Assembly (NCBI GenBank): GCA_002481545.1 | Contig: DLEF01000057.1 | Coordinates: forward strand, 6,539-70,538 | DNA length: 64,000 nt | Direction: 5' to 3' | Origin: Cyanobacteria bacterium UBA7753 | GTDB taxonomy: Bacteria; Cyanobacteriota; Vampirovibrionia; Gastranaerophilales; Gastranaerophilaceae | Part shown: positions 8,581 through 16,067 of the stretch, one piece after another | How the letters are laid out: the number at the start of each line of letters is the position of its first letter | How positions within the stretch are numbered: the first letter of the stretch is position 1 | The notes under the pieces: model-generated | What the model was told of the DNA's origin: nothing | The model's input: only the letters and a program-made list of their open reading frames with translations | Database searches by the model: none | Translations under genes and position numbers: made by a program

Positions 8581-8599
8581 AGGGGTAAACAGGGGTAAA
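8581..8599. repeat. Tandem AGGGGTAAA repeat
   Basis: AGGGGTAAA occurs twice (8581-8589 and 8591-8599) separated by one C, directly after ftsX. The same tandem unit is at 25908-25923. A TATAAT at 8635-8640 follows, 17 bases before the ATG of the next gene. Confidence 0.6.
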
Positions 8600-8656
8600 T
8601 CTGTACTCATTGCGTTATTGTGCCTTAATGCGGATATAATATGAAAGGAAAAATAA

Positions 8657-9196
8657 ATGTTAAATACAAACGATACGGTTTTATTTATAGTTGATGTTCA
8701 GGACAGATTAGTCGGAATGCTCAAAAACAGCGAAGAAATCGCAAAGAATAACATGATTTTGGCAAAGACAGCTAAGGTTTTAGGAGTTCCAACCATTGCA
8801 TCCGAACAATATCCAAAAGGATTGGGCTCTACAATTTATGAAGTCAGAGAACTTATTAACCCTGAAAATGTTTTTGAAAAAGCTTCTTTCTCTGCTTTGG
8901 ACGAAGAAGGAATAAAACAAAAATTACACGAATTAAACCCGAAAAATATTATTTTGACAGGGATTGAGTCACACATTTGTGTTTATCAAACAGCGTTAGC
9001 ATTAATGAATGAAGGTTATAACGTTTATGTCGTAAAAAATGCCGTAGCAAGCAGAAAAACAAAAGATTACAGAACATCATTAGAGCTGATGAGAGACTTT
9101 GGGGCTAAATTAACCTGTGTTGAGACAGTTTTGTTCGAATTGTTAAAGACATCAAAACACCCTAATTTCAAAGAAATACAAGCTTTGATTAAATAG
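8657..9196 (+). CDS. Isochorismatase-family cysteine hydrolase
   Basis: A 179-residue cysteine hydrolase of the isochorismatase/nicotinamidase superfamily. The catalytic triad is visible: Asp13 in FIVDVQDRL, Lys75 in VFEKASFSA, and Cys108 in LTGIESHICVYQTA, with the cis-peptide-bearing GIESHIC turn. The short length and lack of a metal-binding DxH insertion point to the YcaC/YecD-like group rather than a true nicotinamidase; the substrate is unknown. It has its own TATAAT (8635-8640) and a good binding site (AAAGGA). It is followed by the GGTGCGGT repeat pair. Confidence 0.88.
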   Translation: MLNTNDTVLFIVDVQDRLVGMLKNSEEIAKNNMILAKTAKVLGVPTIASEQYPKGLGSTIYEVRELINPENVFEKASFSALDEEGIKQKLHELNPKNIILTGIESHICVYQTALALMNEGYNVYVVKNAVASRKTKDYRTSLELMRDFGAKLTCVETVLFELLKTSKHPNFKEIQALIK

Positions 9197-9222
9197 TTTG
9201 TATTTGATGTTAAAATAACGTT

Positions 9223-9361
9223 GGTGCGGTAGTGACCGCACCCTACTCTACAAGTAACCTATTGACAGCTTTATAGCATTAATATAAGACATTAAATAAC
9301 TGATTTTTATAGGATGTATTAGCAATAACCTCTCAAAATAGGGTGTGGTCACTACCGCACC
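9223..9361. repeat. Inverted pair of GGTGCGGT stem-loops (copies A and B)
   Basis: Copy A (9223-9242) is GGTGCGGT-AGTG-ACCGCACC, a perfect 8-bp stem. Copy B (9342-9361) is GGTGTGGT-CACT-ACCGCACC. The two lie in opposite orientation, each with the CTAC/TAGG flank turned inward, and enclose about 100 AT-rich bases with no gene. Related copies are at 20736-20755, 42484-42503 and 42597-42616. The layout looks like a miniature element with palindromic ends or two REP-like units facing each other. Confidence 0.75.
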
Positions 9362-9396
9362 GGCTAAACAGAACAAATACACATTAGGAGTATAAA

Positions 9397-9939
9397 ATGA
9401 AAGAATTTGAAGAAAAATCATATAAAGTATTTGATATGTTCAGTAATCACTGGGCTCTTGCGACTGCAGGTAATATCAAAGATTTTAATACCTGCGTAAT
9501 CGGGTGGGGCAGTCTTGGCAATATCTGGGGCTCGGGCAAAACCAACAAACCCATTGTGACTGTGTATATCCATCCGGCACGTTACACCAGTGAGTATATG
9601 AGAAAATACGATACCTTCACCGTAAGTTTTTATCCGAAAGAATACAGAAGAGCTCTCGGATATTTGGGGACTCACTCCGGTCGTGACGGTGATAAAATAA
9701 CCCCGTCAGGTTTAACTCCCGTGTCATTCGGTGACGGTGTAACCTTTAAAGAAACTGAATTAACTTTCTTATGCCGTAAAATTTATCAAAATCAATTTTC
9801 AAAAGAAGGACTAGCGGACGACATAAAAGAATATTATGCGGCTAATCCGAAACTGTATCCGTCTGACAGTGCCGACGGTTGGCAGCCTCATTATATGTTT
9901 ATCGGTGAGATTCTTGAGGTTGAAGATAAACAAGGATAA
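9397..9939 (+). CDS. Flavin-reductase-like FMN-binding protein
   Basis: A 180-residue protein of the flavoredoxin/flavin reductase-like split-barrel family, which binds FMN and transfers electrons. It has the characteristic opening (WALATAGNIKDFNTCVIGWGSLGNIWG), the YIHPARYTSEYMRKYDTFTVSFYP strand-turn and the GTHSGRDGDKITPSGLTPV segment typical of the group. Length is normal. The start has a strong AGGAG site. It follows repeat copy B by 35 bases, so it probably has a separate transcript. The physiological partner cannot be seen; anaerobic gut bacteria often carry several of these. Confidence 0.85.
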   Translation: MKEFEEKSYKVFDMFSNHWALATAGNIKDFNTCVIGWGSLGNIWGSGKTNKPIVTVYIHPARYTSEYMRKYDTFTVSFYPKEYRRALGYLGTHSGRDGDKITPSGLTPVSFGDGVTFKETELTFLCRKIYQNQFSKEGLADDIKEYYAANPKLYPSDSADGWQPHYMFIGEILEVEDKQG

Positions 9940-9960
9940 ATCAAAATAAAACCGTTTTTC

Positions 9961-9988
9961 TTGATAAAACCCGCGATTTTTGATAAAA
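9961..9988. promoter_or_regulatory. Direct repeats upstream of the HEPN/MNT pair
   Basis: TTGATAAAA occurs at 9961-9969 and 9980-9988, 19 bases apart (about two helical turns), each preceded by a T-rich stretch. They lie 18 bases before the HEPN start. The second repeat could also supply a -10 element (GATAAAAT). Such paired repeats are typical of autoregulated toxin-antitoxin operators, but this is inference. Confidence 0.4.
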
Positions 9989-10006
9989 TTGAGTCTGTGA
10001 GGTCAT

Positions 10007-10426
10007 ATGAAAAAATCAGAGTTGGATTTATCGAATTTGAAAAACAGTTTAAATACATTGATTGAATGTTATTCGGATTATACAAAGCAAGAAGATGAAA
10101 AAATGAAATCTTATATTCAAGATGCTTGTGTAAAAAGATTCGAATATACATATGAAACCGCAAAGAAAATTATGAATAAGTTTTTGAAAAAGGAATATGA
10201 TAAATCGGATTTAGACTTATCAATAAACAATATATTCAGAGAAATGTATGGTCTTGGGTTAATAGAAAATTTCGACCATTGGACTGATTACAGGTTAAAA
10301 CGAAATTCCTCCTCACATGAATACAATTTAGCAAAATCAGGAGAAATTATTGATATTATCTCTGATTTTATAAACGATGTAAAATATTTGATTACCTCCC
10401 TCGAAGGAGTACTGACGGATGATTAA
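10007..10426 (+). CDS. HEPN-domain protein, probable toxin of a HEPN/MNT pair
   Basis: A 139-residue all-helical protein of the HI0074/HepT group (nucleotidyltransferase substrate-binding family). Around residue 100 the sequence RNSSSHEYN gives the R-x4-H motif of HEPN ribonucleases. In HEPN/MNT systems the HEPN protein is an RNase toxin that the partner nucleotidyltransferase neutralises, often by adding AMP to a tyrosine near the motif; the Tyr in HEYN fits that role. The stop overlaps the start of the MNT gene by 8 bases. Both genes are notably AT-rich and sit between intergenic repeats and the pyrH operon, which suggests acquisition. Confidence 0.85.
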   Translation: MKKSELDLSNLKNSLNTLIECYSDYTKQEDEKMKSYIQDACVKRFEYTYETAKKIMNKFLKKEYDKSDLDLSINNIFREMYGLGLIENFDHWTDYRLKRNSSSHEYNLAKSGEIIDIISDFINDVKYLITSLEGVLTDD

Positions 10427-10706
10427 GGGTATCACCTCTACGGAAGAAGAAATTATAAAATCTATTTTACAAAAATATCCCTATGATTTTTATTATTACG
10501 GTTCCAGAGTAAAAGGGGATTTTTCAAAATCTTCCGATTTGGATATTTTATTAAAGAGTGATAAAGAAATTCCATATTCCGTAATTGACAACATTGAATT
10601 AAAATTTAACGAAAGCAAAATACCATATATCGTCAATATTTCGCAATATGCAACTATGGATAAAAACTTTTATAATCTGATAAAAAAAGATTTAATTAAG
10701 GTATAG
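10419..10706 (+). CDS. MNT-type nucleotidyltransferase, probable antitoxin
   Basis: A 95-residue minimal nucleotidyltransferase. The pol-beta-like signature is clear: YYGSRVKGDFSKSSDLDILL (GSxxxG then SDxD) with the third acidic residue likely Asp/Glu near 60-65. It overlaps the HEPN gene by 8 bases, the standard order for HepT-MntA type toxin-antitoxin modules, where this protein is the antitoxin that AMPylates the HEPN toxin. Length is normal for the family. No terminator is obvious before pyrH. Confidence 0.87.
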   Translation: MIKGITSTEEEIIKSILQKYPYDFYYYGSRVKGDFSKSSDLDILLKSDKEIPYSVIDNIELKFNESKIPYIVNISQYATMDKNFYNLIKKDLIKV

Positions 10707-10824
10707 AAATTATCCTTTTTAAATTGCATTAACTAAAAGGTCTGCTTTTACAAATTCATGCTTTACATCAGCCCTGTTTTAGAGTAAAATTGAGGTGTCA
10801 TTTAGTGAAAAATAGGATAGAGAG

Positions 10825-11547
10825 ATGAGTAATCCAAAATATAAAAGAGTTCTGTTGAAGGTCAGCGGAGAAGCTCTTTTGGGCAGTCAGGAATTTGGTA
10901 TTGACTATGAACCTGTTGAGATGATGGCACATGAGATTAAAACCATCCTTGATATGGGTGTACAGGTAGCTGTTGTAGTCGGAGGCGGAAACATTTTCCG
11001 CGGAATGAAAAACAGTGCTAAACTCGGAATGGACAGAGTATCGGGCGACTATATAGGAATGCTTGCAACGGTTATGAACGCTGTTGCTCTGCAAAGCGCC
11101 TTAAAGAAAGCCGATATTGATTGTCGTGTACAATCCGCAATTACTATGCGCCAAATAGCTGAACCGTACATCAGACACAGAGCAATAAGACACCTTGAAA
11201 AAGGCAGAGTCGTTATATTTGCTGCAGGAACAGGCAACCCGTTCTTCACAACAGATACGGCGGCAGCCTTGAGAGCATCCGAGATTGATGCGGAAGCTAT
11301 GCTTATGGCTAAAAACGGTGTAGACGGAGTCTATGACGATGATCCGAGAGTTAATCCGAATGCTAAGAAATTAGACAACATCAAGTATTCCGATATTCTT
11401 CATAACGATTTGAAGGTTATGGACTCGTCGGCATGCACTTTGTGTGAACAAAATAATATTCCTATTATAGTTTTTGATTTCAATGCAAAAGACAGCTTGA
11501 AAAAGATTATGGACGGCGAAAAAATCGGAACTTACGTAGGAAAATAA
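10825..11547 (+). CDS. pyrH: Uridylate kinase
   Basis: A 240-residue UMP kinase of the amino-acid-kinase fold, converting UMP to UDP in pyrimidine nucleotide synthesis. Seen: KVSGEALLG (phosphate-binding), VVGGGNIFRG, the DYIGMLATVMNA helix, GTGNPFFTTDTAAALRA (nucleoside binding) and the KNGVDGVYDDDPR signature. Length matches bacterial PyrH. It starts the chain pyrH-frr-cdsA-rnc-rpe; the usual undecaprenyl synthase gene between frr and cdsA is missing here. A good AGGATAGAGAG site precedes the ATG. Confidence 0.97.
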   Translation: MSNPKYKRVLLKVSGEALLGSQEFGIDYEPVEMMAHEIKTILDMGVQVAVVVGGGNIFRGMKNSAKLGMDRVSGDYIGMLATVMNAVALQSALKKADIDCRVQSAITMRQIAEPYIRHRAIRHLEKGRVVIFAAGTGNPFFTTDTAAALRASEIDAEAMLMAKNGVDGVYDDDPRVNPNAKKLDNIKYSDILHNDLKVMDSSACTLCEQNNIPIIVFDFNAKDSLKKIMDGEKIGTYVGK

Positions 11548-11609
11548 TAAAAAGGGGAATACCCCTAACAATATCTGATTGTATTTAGAATAAAAAGAAA
11601 GAGGTAAAA

Positions 11610-12176
11610 ATGTCAGAAGCAGTTGAAGCGTTATTAAAGACAGGTAAAGACAAAATGGAAAAAGCTATTGCACAGCTAAAAAGAGAGTTTTCAACCGTAA
11701 GAACGGGACGTGCTAATCCCGGAATTTTGGACAGAGTCCAAGTAGACTATTACGGTTCCCCTACGCCGTTAAGACAAATGTCTCAAGTAACGGTTCAAGA
11801 CGGTACGACACTGGTTATCACACCTTATGACAAATCAATCTTAAAAGAGATTGAAAAGGCTATTATCAAGGCGGATTTGGGTATCGCTCCTAACAGTGAC
11901 GGTATCTGTTTAAGATTAAACTTCCCGCCTTTGACTGAAGACAGAAGAAAAGAAATTGCAAAATCAGTTAAGAAAATGGGCGAAGAAGCTAAAGTTGCAG
12001 TAAGAAACATCAGACGTGATATGGCTGACGGTTTGAAAAAATCAGAAAAAGCCGATAACATCCCTGAAGATATGGTTAAGGATTATCAAGACAAAATCCA
12101 AAAAATGACCGATAAATATACAGGTATTATCGACGCTGATGTATCTGAAAAAGAAAAAGAAGTTATGACAGTATAA
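11610..12176 (+). CDS. frr: Ribosome recycling factor
   Basis: A 188-residue factor that, with EF-G, splits post-termination ribosomes. The conserved blocks are all present: FSTVRTGRANPGILDRVQVDYYG near the N-terminus, LVITPYDKS, LRLNFPPLTEDRRKEI (the helix-hinge-helix) and the C-terminal VRNIRRDM segment. Length is typical. It lies 62 bases after pyrH, the standard neighbour, and is followed by a stable hairpin at 12191-12224. Confidence 0.97.
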   Translation: MSEAVEALLKTGKDKMEKAIAQLKREFSTVRTGRANPGILDRVQVDYYGSPTPLRQMSQVTVQDGTTLVITPYDKSILKEIEKAIIKADLGIAPNSDGICLRLNFPPLTEDRRKEIAKSVKKMGEEAKVAVRNIRRDMADGLKKSEKADNIPEDMVKDYQDKIQKMTDKYTGIIDADVSEKEKEVMTV

Positions 12177-12190
12177 GAAGAGAGTATAAA

Positions 12191-12224
12191 TAAACAGTGA
12201 GTCAATCTTATGATTCACTGTTTA
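12191..12224 (+). terminator. Hairpin terminator after frr
   Basis: TAAACAGTGA (12191-12200) pairs with TCACTGTTTA (12215-12224), and the stem extends inward by four more pairs including one G-U. It is followed by an AT-rich run containing TTTTATT. The next gene, cdsA, is on the same strand only 28 bases on, so it is a partial terminator or attenuator at most. Confidence 0.55.
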
Positions 12225-12252
12225 TTATAATTTTATTGAATGGGTTGGAATT

Positions 12253-13140
12253 ATGGATAAAACATTGATGTCAAGAGTAACAACAGGGTTAATATTAGGA
12301 TTTACCGTTTTATTTGCATTACTTGCAGGCGGTATATGGTTATTCCTATTAACACTGCTTATCGTTATACTCGCAACAAAAGAGTATGTATGTATTTTAA
12401 AGCACAAAGGGTTTTATCCGAGTTTCAAAGTTATTCTTTTTGCGGATATATTATTCGCACTGCTCGCTTATTTGAACAGATTTAACCTGTTATCAGCTGC
12501 AGTAACGATTGCATCAATAACCGCATTTATGTGGGTATTATTCAAAGGCAGACAGCCTTATATCGCAAATGTTGCAACTACAATATTAGGTTTCGTATAC
12601 GGCGGATTGTTCCCGCTATACTTAATCTTTTTAAGAGATATCGGCTCACAGCCGACATACAATTATTTAATAAAATCAACGGGAGATTGCGCAGGTCGCG
12701 GTTATGTATTGTTATTGTTCTTCACCGTTATGATAACGGATATCGGATGCTATTATTTCGGCAGACATTTCGGCAAACACAAACTCGCTCCGATTATCAG
12801 CCCTAATAAAACGATTGAAGGCTCTATCGGCGGAACATTCTGTGCATTGGTTATGGCGCTTATAATTGCTTATATGATTAAATTACCTGTTTATCACGCA
12901 ATAATCGTAGCTATTTTGATTGCAATGTTTGCACAAATCGGCGACCTTTGCGAATCATTGATAAAACGTGATGCGGGCGTAAAAGATTCAAGCAATATTT
13001 TACCGGGGCACGGCGGATTCTTAGACAGAACAGACAGTTATGTATTCACGCTCCCTGTATTGTATTACTATTTCCAATATTTTGTATATGATACAAACAC
13101 GGTAACAGCCATCAAATCATTTATACAAGGGTTAATGTAA
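12253..13140 (+). CDS. cdsA: Phosphatidate cytidylyltransferase
   Basis: A 295-residue integral membrane enzyme making CDP-diacylglycerol from CTP and phosphatidate, the branch point for phospholipids; its product feeds PgsA encoded at 20101. About seven hydrophobic segments are seen. The C-terminal CDS signature is intact: SPNKTIEGSIGG, then KRDAGVKDSSNILPGHGGFL and DRTDS, holding the metal-binding Asp residues. The gene touches rnc (stop and start share one base). Confidence 0.95.
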   Translation: MDKTLMSRVTTGLILGFTVLFALLAGGIWLFLLTLLIVILATKEYVCILKHKGFYPSFKVILFADILFALLAYLNRFNLLSAAVTIASITAFMWVLFKGRQPYIANVATTILGFVYGGLFPLYLIFLRDIGSQPTYNYLIKSTGDCAGRGYVLLLFFTVMITDIGCYYFGRHFGKHKLAPIISPNKTIEGSIGGTFCALVMALIIAYMIKLPVYHAIIVAILIAMFAQIGDLCESLIKRDAGVKDSSNILPGHGGFLDRTDSYVFTLPVLYYYFQYFVYDTNTVTAIKSFIQGLM

Positions 13141-13820
13141 TGAGTTTTAACTTACTTGATGTTGAATGTGAAAACAAAGATAATCTGAAATTAGCATTTA
13201 CACATCCTTCATATTCAAAAGAAAATTCCTTATCACGCCTTAAAAGTTATGAACGTTTAGAGTTTCTCGGAGATGCGGTTCTGAAACTCGCAATCTCGGA
13301 TTTGTTGTATAAAAAATATCCCGAATATGAAGAAGGCGAACTTTCTAAAATAAGGTCAATTCTTGTGTCTGACGCAACATTGAGCCTTATCGCAAAAGAT
13401 ATAAACCTGCAAGATAAAATGATACTGGGCGCAGGCGAAGAACACACGGGCGGAAGAGACAGAGAATCAAATATTGCATGCACAATGGAGGCGGTATTCG
13501 GAGCCTACTTTTTAGACGGCAAATATAAAGATGTTGAGAGATTTTTGAAAGAAAACCTGCTTCCTAAAGCCGACGACATAGAATCACATTTTGAAAAATA
13601 CAATGCTAAAGCTGTACTGCAGGAATATACTCAAAAACGGAATAGCGAACTGCCCGAATATACTATTGTAAACACACTTGGACCGGCACATAATCCTATC
13701 TTTGAGGCGGAAGTATCTTATGAAGGCAAAGTATTGGCACGAGGAAAAGGCAAATCAAAGAAGGAAGCCCACCAAGACGCAGCCTACAAAGCATGTCAGA
13801 AATTGAAAATAATAAAATAA
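13140..13820 (+). CDS. rnc: Ribonuclease III
   Basis: A 226-residue double-strand RNA endonuclease for rRNA and mRNA processing. The catalytic domain (1-150) has the signature ERLEFLGDAVLKL (about residues 39-51) and the second acidic site in NIACTMEAVFGAYFLD. A double-stranded RNA-binding domain fills the C-terminus (about 155-225, ending KGKSKKEAHQDAAYKA). Its start overlaps the cdsA stop by one base (TAATG), so translation is coupled. Confidence 0.97.
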   Translation: MSFNLLDVECENKDNLKLAFTHPSYSKENSLSRLKSYERLEFLGDAVLKLAISDLLYKKYPEYEEGELSKIRSILVSDATLSLIAKDINLQDKMILGAGEEHTGGRDRESNIACTMEAVFGAYFLDGKYKDVERFLKENLLPKADDIESHFEKYNAKAVLQEYTQKRNSELPEYTIVNTLGPAHNPIFEAEVSYEGKVLARGKGKSKKEAHQDAAYKACQKLKIIK

Positions 13821-13831
13821 ACGGTGAAAAA

Positions 13832-14488
13832 ATGGAAGATAAAAAAACAGACAAAATTATAGTAGCACCATCAATATTATCCGCAGACTTTGCGAATTTG
13901 GAACGCGACATAAAAACGGTTGCAAAAGCAGGCGCAGAATGGGTTCATATAGATGTAATGGACGGGCATTTTGTCCCTAATATTACAATCGGGGTTCCCG
14001 TTGTAAAATCGATAAGACAAATTACGGATTTAACATTAGATGTACATTTGATGATAGAAAATCCCGAAAAATATGTTGATGCTTTCGCTGACGCGGGCTC
14101 CGATATTATAACGGTACATTATGAGGCAACAAAAGATAAAACGGAAGACGTTTTAAGGCAGATAAAGAAGAGCGGATGTCTCGCAGGGCTGTCAATCAAG
14201 CCAAAAACAGGAGTTGATGAGATAAAGCAATACATCGGTTTGGCTGATTTAATTCTCGTTATGACGGTTGAACCGGGATTTGGCGGACAAAAATTCATGC
14301 AGGATTGCGCGGACAAGCTGCCTGAAATAAAAGCGTTGCAAAAAGAAGGTCAATATTTAGAGGTTGACGGCGGAATAAACGCCGAGACATCAAAATATTG
14401 CACAAAAAGAGGCGCCAATGCGCTCGTTGCGGGAAGTTATGTATTCAAAAGCGACAATATAGAAGAGGCTATATCTTCGTTAAGATAA
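13832..14488 (+). CDS. rpe: Ribulose-phosphate 3-epimerase
   Basis: A 218-residue TIM-barrel enzyme that interconverts ribulose-5-phosphate and xylulose-5-phosphate in the pentose phosphate pathway, supplying transketolase. Seen: APSILSADFANL, the metal-ligand strand VHIDVMDGHFVPNITIG, LDVHLMIENP, VMTVEPGFGGQKF and the phosphate-binding VDGGINAET. The open frame reaches ATG 13793 inside rnc, but the sequence before ATG 13832 is not part of the family and a GGTG lies at the right distance, so I take 13832, 11 bases after the rnc stop. Confidence 0.95.
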   Translation: MEDKKTDKIIVAPSILSADFANLERDIKTVAKAGAEWVHIDVMDGHFVPNITIGVPVVKSIRQITDLTLDVHLMIENPEKYVDAFADAGSDIITVHYEATKDKTEDVLRQIKKSGCLAGLSIKPKTGVDEIKQYIGLADLILVMTVEPGFGGQKFMQDCADKLPEIKALQKEGQYLEVDGGINAETSKYCTKRGANALVAGSYVFKSDNIEEAISSLR

Positions 14489-14521
14489 ATAACAAAAACC
14501 CGTAACATTAGGCTTTACATA

Positions 14522-14550
14522 TTGAAAAAAGCCGACTGATTTAGTACAAT
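14522..14550 (+). promoter_or_regulatory. Sigma70-like promoter for the symporter gene
   Basis: TTGAAA (14522-14527) and TACAAT (14545-14550) are separated by 17 bases, 39 bases before the ATG of the symporter. A GGCTTT...AAAGCC inverted repeat overlaps the -35 and may also end rpe transcription. Confidence 0.55.
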
Positions 14551-14589
14551 AAAAACATTGAATAGTAAAAAAATGAGAGGATTTATAAG

Positions 14590-15912
14590 ATGAAATTACA
14601 CATGCATGTGCTCATAGCGTTAGGTTTAGGTATTAAACGTAATTGGCACATATTCTTTGGCTTGATTGCCGGTGTTATTGTCGGTATTTTCCTGCAAGCA
14701 CACCAAAATCCGATTATTATGGGGTTATTAACCGTAATCGGACAATTATTTATCAGATTAATTCAAATGATTGTTATCCCGCTCGTTATATCGGCGATTG
14801 TCATAGGTATAACAAGTGTTGGTGATAATAAACAGCTCGGTAAATTCGGATCAAAGATGATTATATATTACGGTATAATCACTGTTGCAGCCGTCACAAT
14901 CGGAGCTGTTTTAGCATTAGTATTCAAACCCGGGCTCGGTGCTGCGCACTATATCGCACAAGGTACGGCAGCCAACATTCAACACACTGTTGCATCTACA
15001 ATACATGCTCAACAAGGACAATTGTTACAAATGTTCTTGAATTTAGTTCCGAAAAACCCGCTTGATGCAATTGCTCACGGAGATATGGTTCAAATCATTG
15101 TATTTACTTTAATCTTTGCGGTTGCTTTGGCTAAGGTTGGCGATGTAAACAGACCTTTGGTATCGTTCTTTGAATCGGTATTTGCCGCAACAATGAAAGT
15201 TACCGATTGGATTATGTACTTAGCTGCACCCGGTGTATTTGCATTAACAGCATTGGCTGTTTCATCATTCGGAGCAGACATATTCATTTGCATATCAAAA
15301 TACTTGATGGTATTGGCATTAGGGTTCTCAATCCAATTATTCGTTGTTTACCCGCTGTTCCTGAAAGTATTTTCAAAAGTACCTGTTCTTATGCTTTATG
15401 CAGCAATTGCAGAAGCAATGATGGTTGCTTTCGGAACGGCAAGTTCTTCCGCAACATTGCCTTTGACTATTGCTTGTTGTGAAAAGAGAGGTATTTCTCA
15501 TAAGGTATCAAGCTTTGTATTGCCGTTAGGTGCTACATTGAACATGGACGGTACAGCTTTATTGCAGGTTGTAGCCGTTATATTCTTAATGCAGGCATAC
15601 GGAGTTCCTGTATCATTGCTTATGGTTGTTCAAATCGCATTGTTGGCAATTGTTGCATCTTCAACAAGTGCAGGTATCCCTGGAGCAGGCTTAATTACAA
15701 TTGCTCTTGTATTGAATAACTTAGGCTTGAGCCCTGAACAATTGGTTGCAGGTTTCGCATTTCTGTTCACAATAGAAAGAGTTACGGATATGATGAGAAC
15801 ATTGATAAACGTAACATCAGATGCCGTTGTTGCAGCTGCTATTGCGGATAACGAAAACGAAATCAATTACGATTTACTGACAAATCCTGCAGCATATAAC
15901 GAAATCATCTAA
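14590..15912 (+). CDS. Dicarboxylate/amino acid:cation symporter (DAACS family)
   Basis: A 440-residue membrane transporter of the glutamate/aspartate/dicarboxylate:Na+ or H+ family (GltP/GltT/DctA/SdcS-like). The family hallmarks are present: the serine-rich re-entrant loop FGTASSSATLPLTI (about 278-291), LGATLNMDGTAL (NMDGT, Na+ site) and SAGIPGAGLITIALVL (second hairpin), then the last helix with ERVTDMMRTLINVTSDAVVA. The Arg of MMRT at the substrate site favours an acidic amino acid or dicarboxylate substrate, but residue-level specificity is inference. It is monocistronic with its own promoter and a strong terminator. Confidence 0.92.
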   Translation: MKLHMHVLIALGLGIKRNWHIFFGLIAGVIVGIFLQAHQNPIIMGLLTVIGQLFIRLIQMIVIPLVISAIVIGITSVGDNKQLGKFGSKMIIYYGIITVAAVTIGAVLALVFKPGLGAAHYIAQGTAANIQHTVASTIHAQQGQLLQMFLNLVPKNPLDAIAHGDMVQIIVFTLIFAVALAKVGDVNRPLVSFFESVFAATMKVTDWIMYLAAPGVFALTALAVSSFGADIFICISKYLMVLALGFSIQLFVVYPLFLKVFSKVPVLMLYAAIAEAMMVAFGTASSSATLPLTIACCEKRGISHKVSSFVLPLGATLNMDGTALLQVVAVIFLMQAYGVPVSLLMVVQIALLAIVASSTSAGIPGAGLITIALVLNNLGLSPEQLVAGFAFLFTIERVTDMMRTLINVTSDAVVAAAIADNENEINYDLLTNPAAYNEII

Positions 15913-15928
15913 CAATGATAATAAAATC

Positions 15929-15972
15929 AATAAAAAGAAGTTGTCTTGAACAAAGACAGCTTCTTTTTTATT
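15929..15972 (+). terminator. Strong Rho-independent terminator after the symporter
   Basis: AAGAAGTTGTCTT and AAGACAGCTTCTT form a 13-bp stem with one G-U pair and a 5-base loop, flanked by an A-run and a T6 run that extend it to about 19 bp. A textbook terminator, possibly bidirectional. Confidence 0.88.
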
Positions 15973-16067
15973 GTAAAAAAGCTTTAATGACTATACTTTT
16001 TGAGCCCGATACACTATAATATAGATAACGTTTAAATAAACAAAAAAAAAGAAAGAGAATAAAAGGA

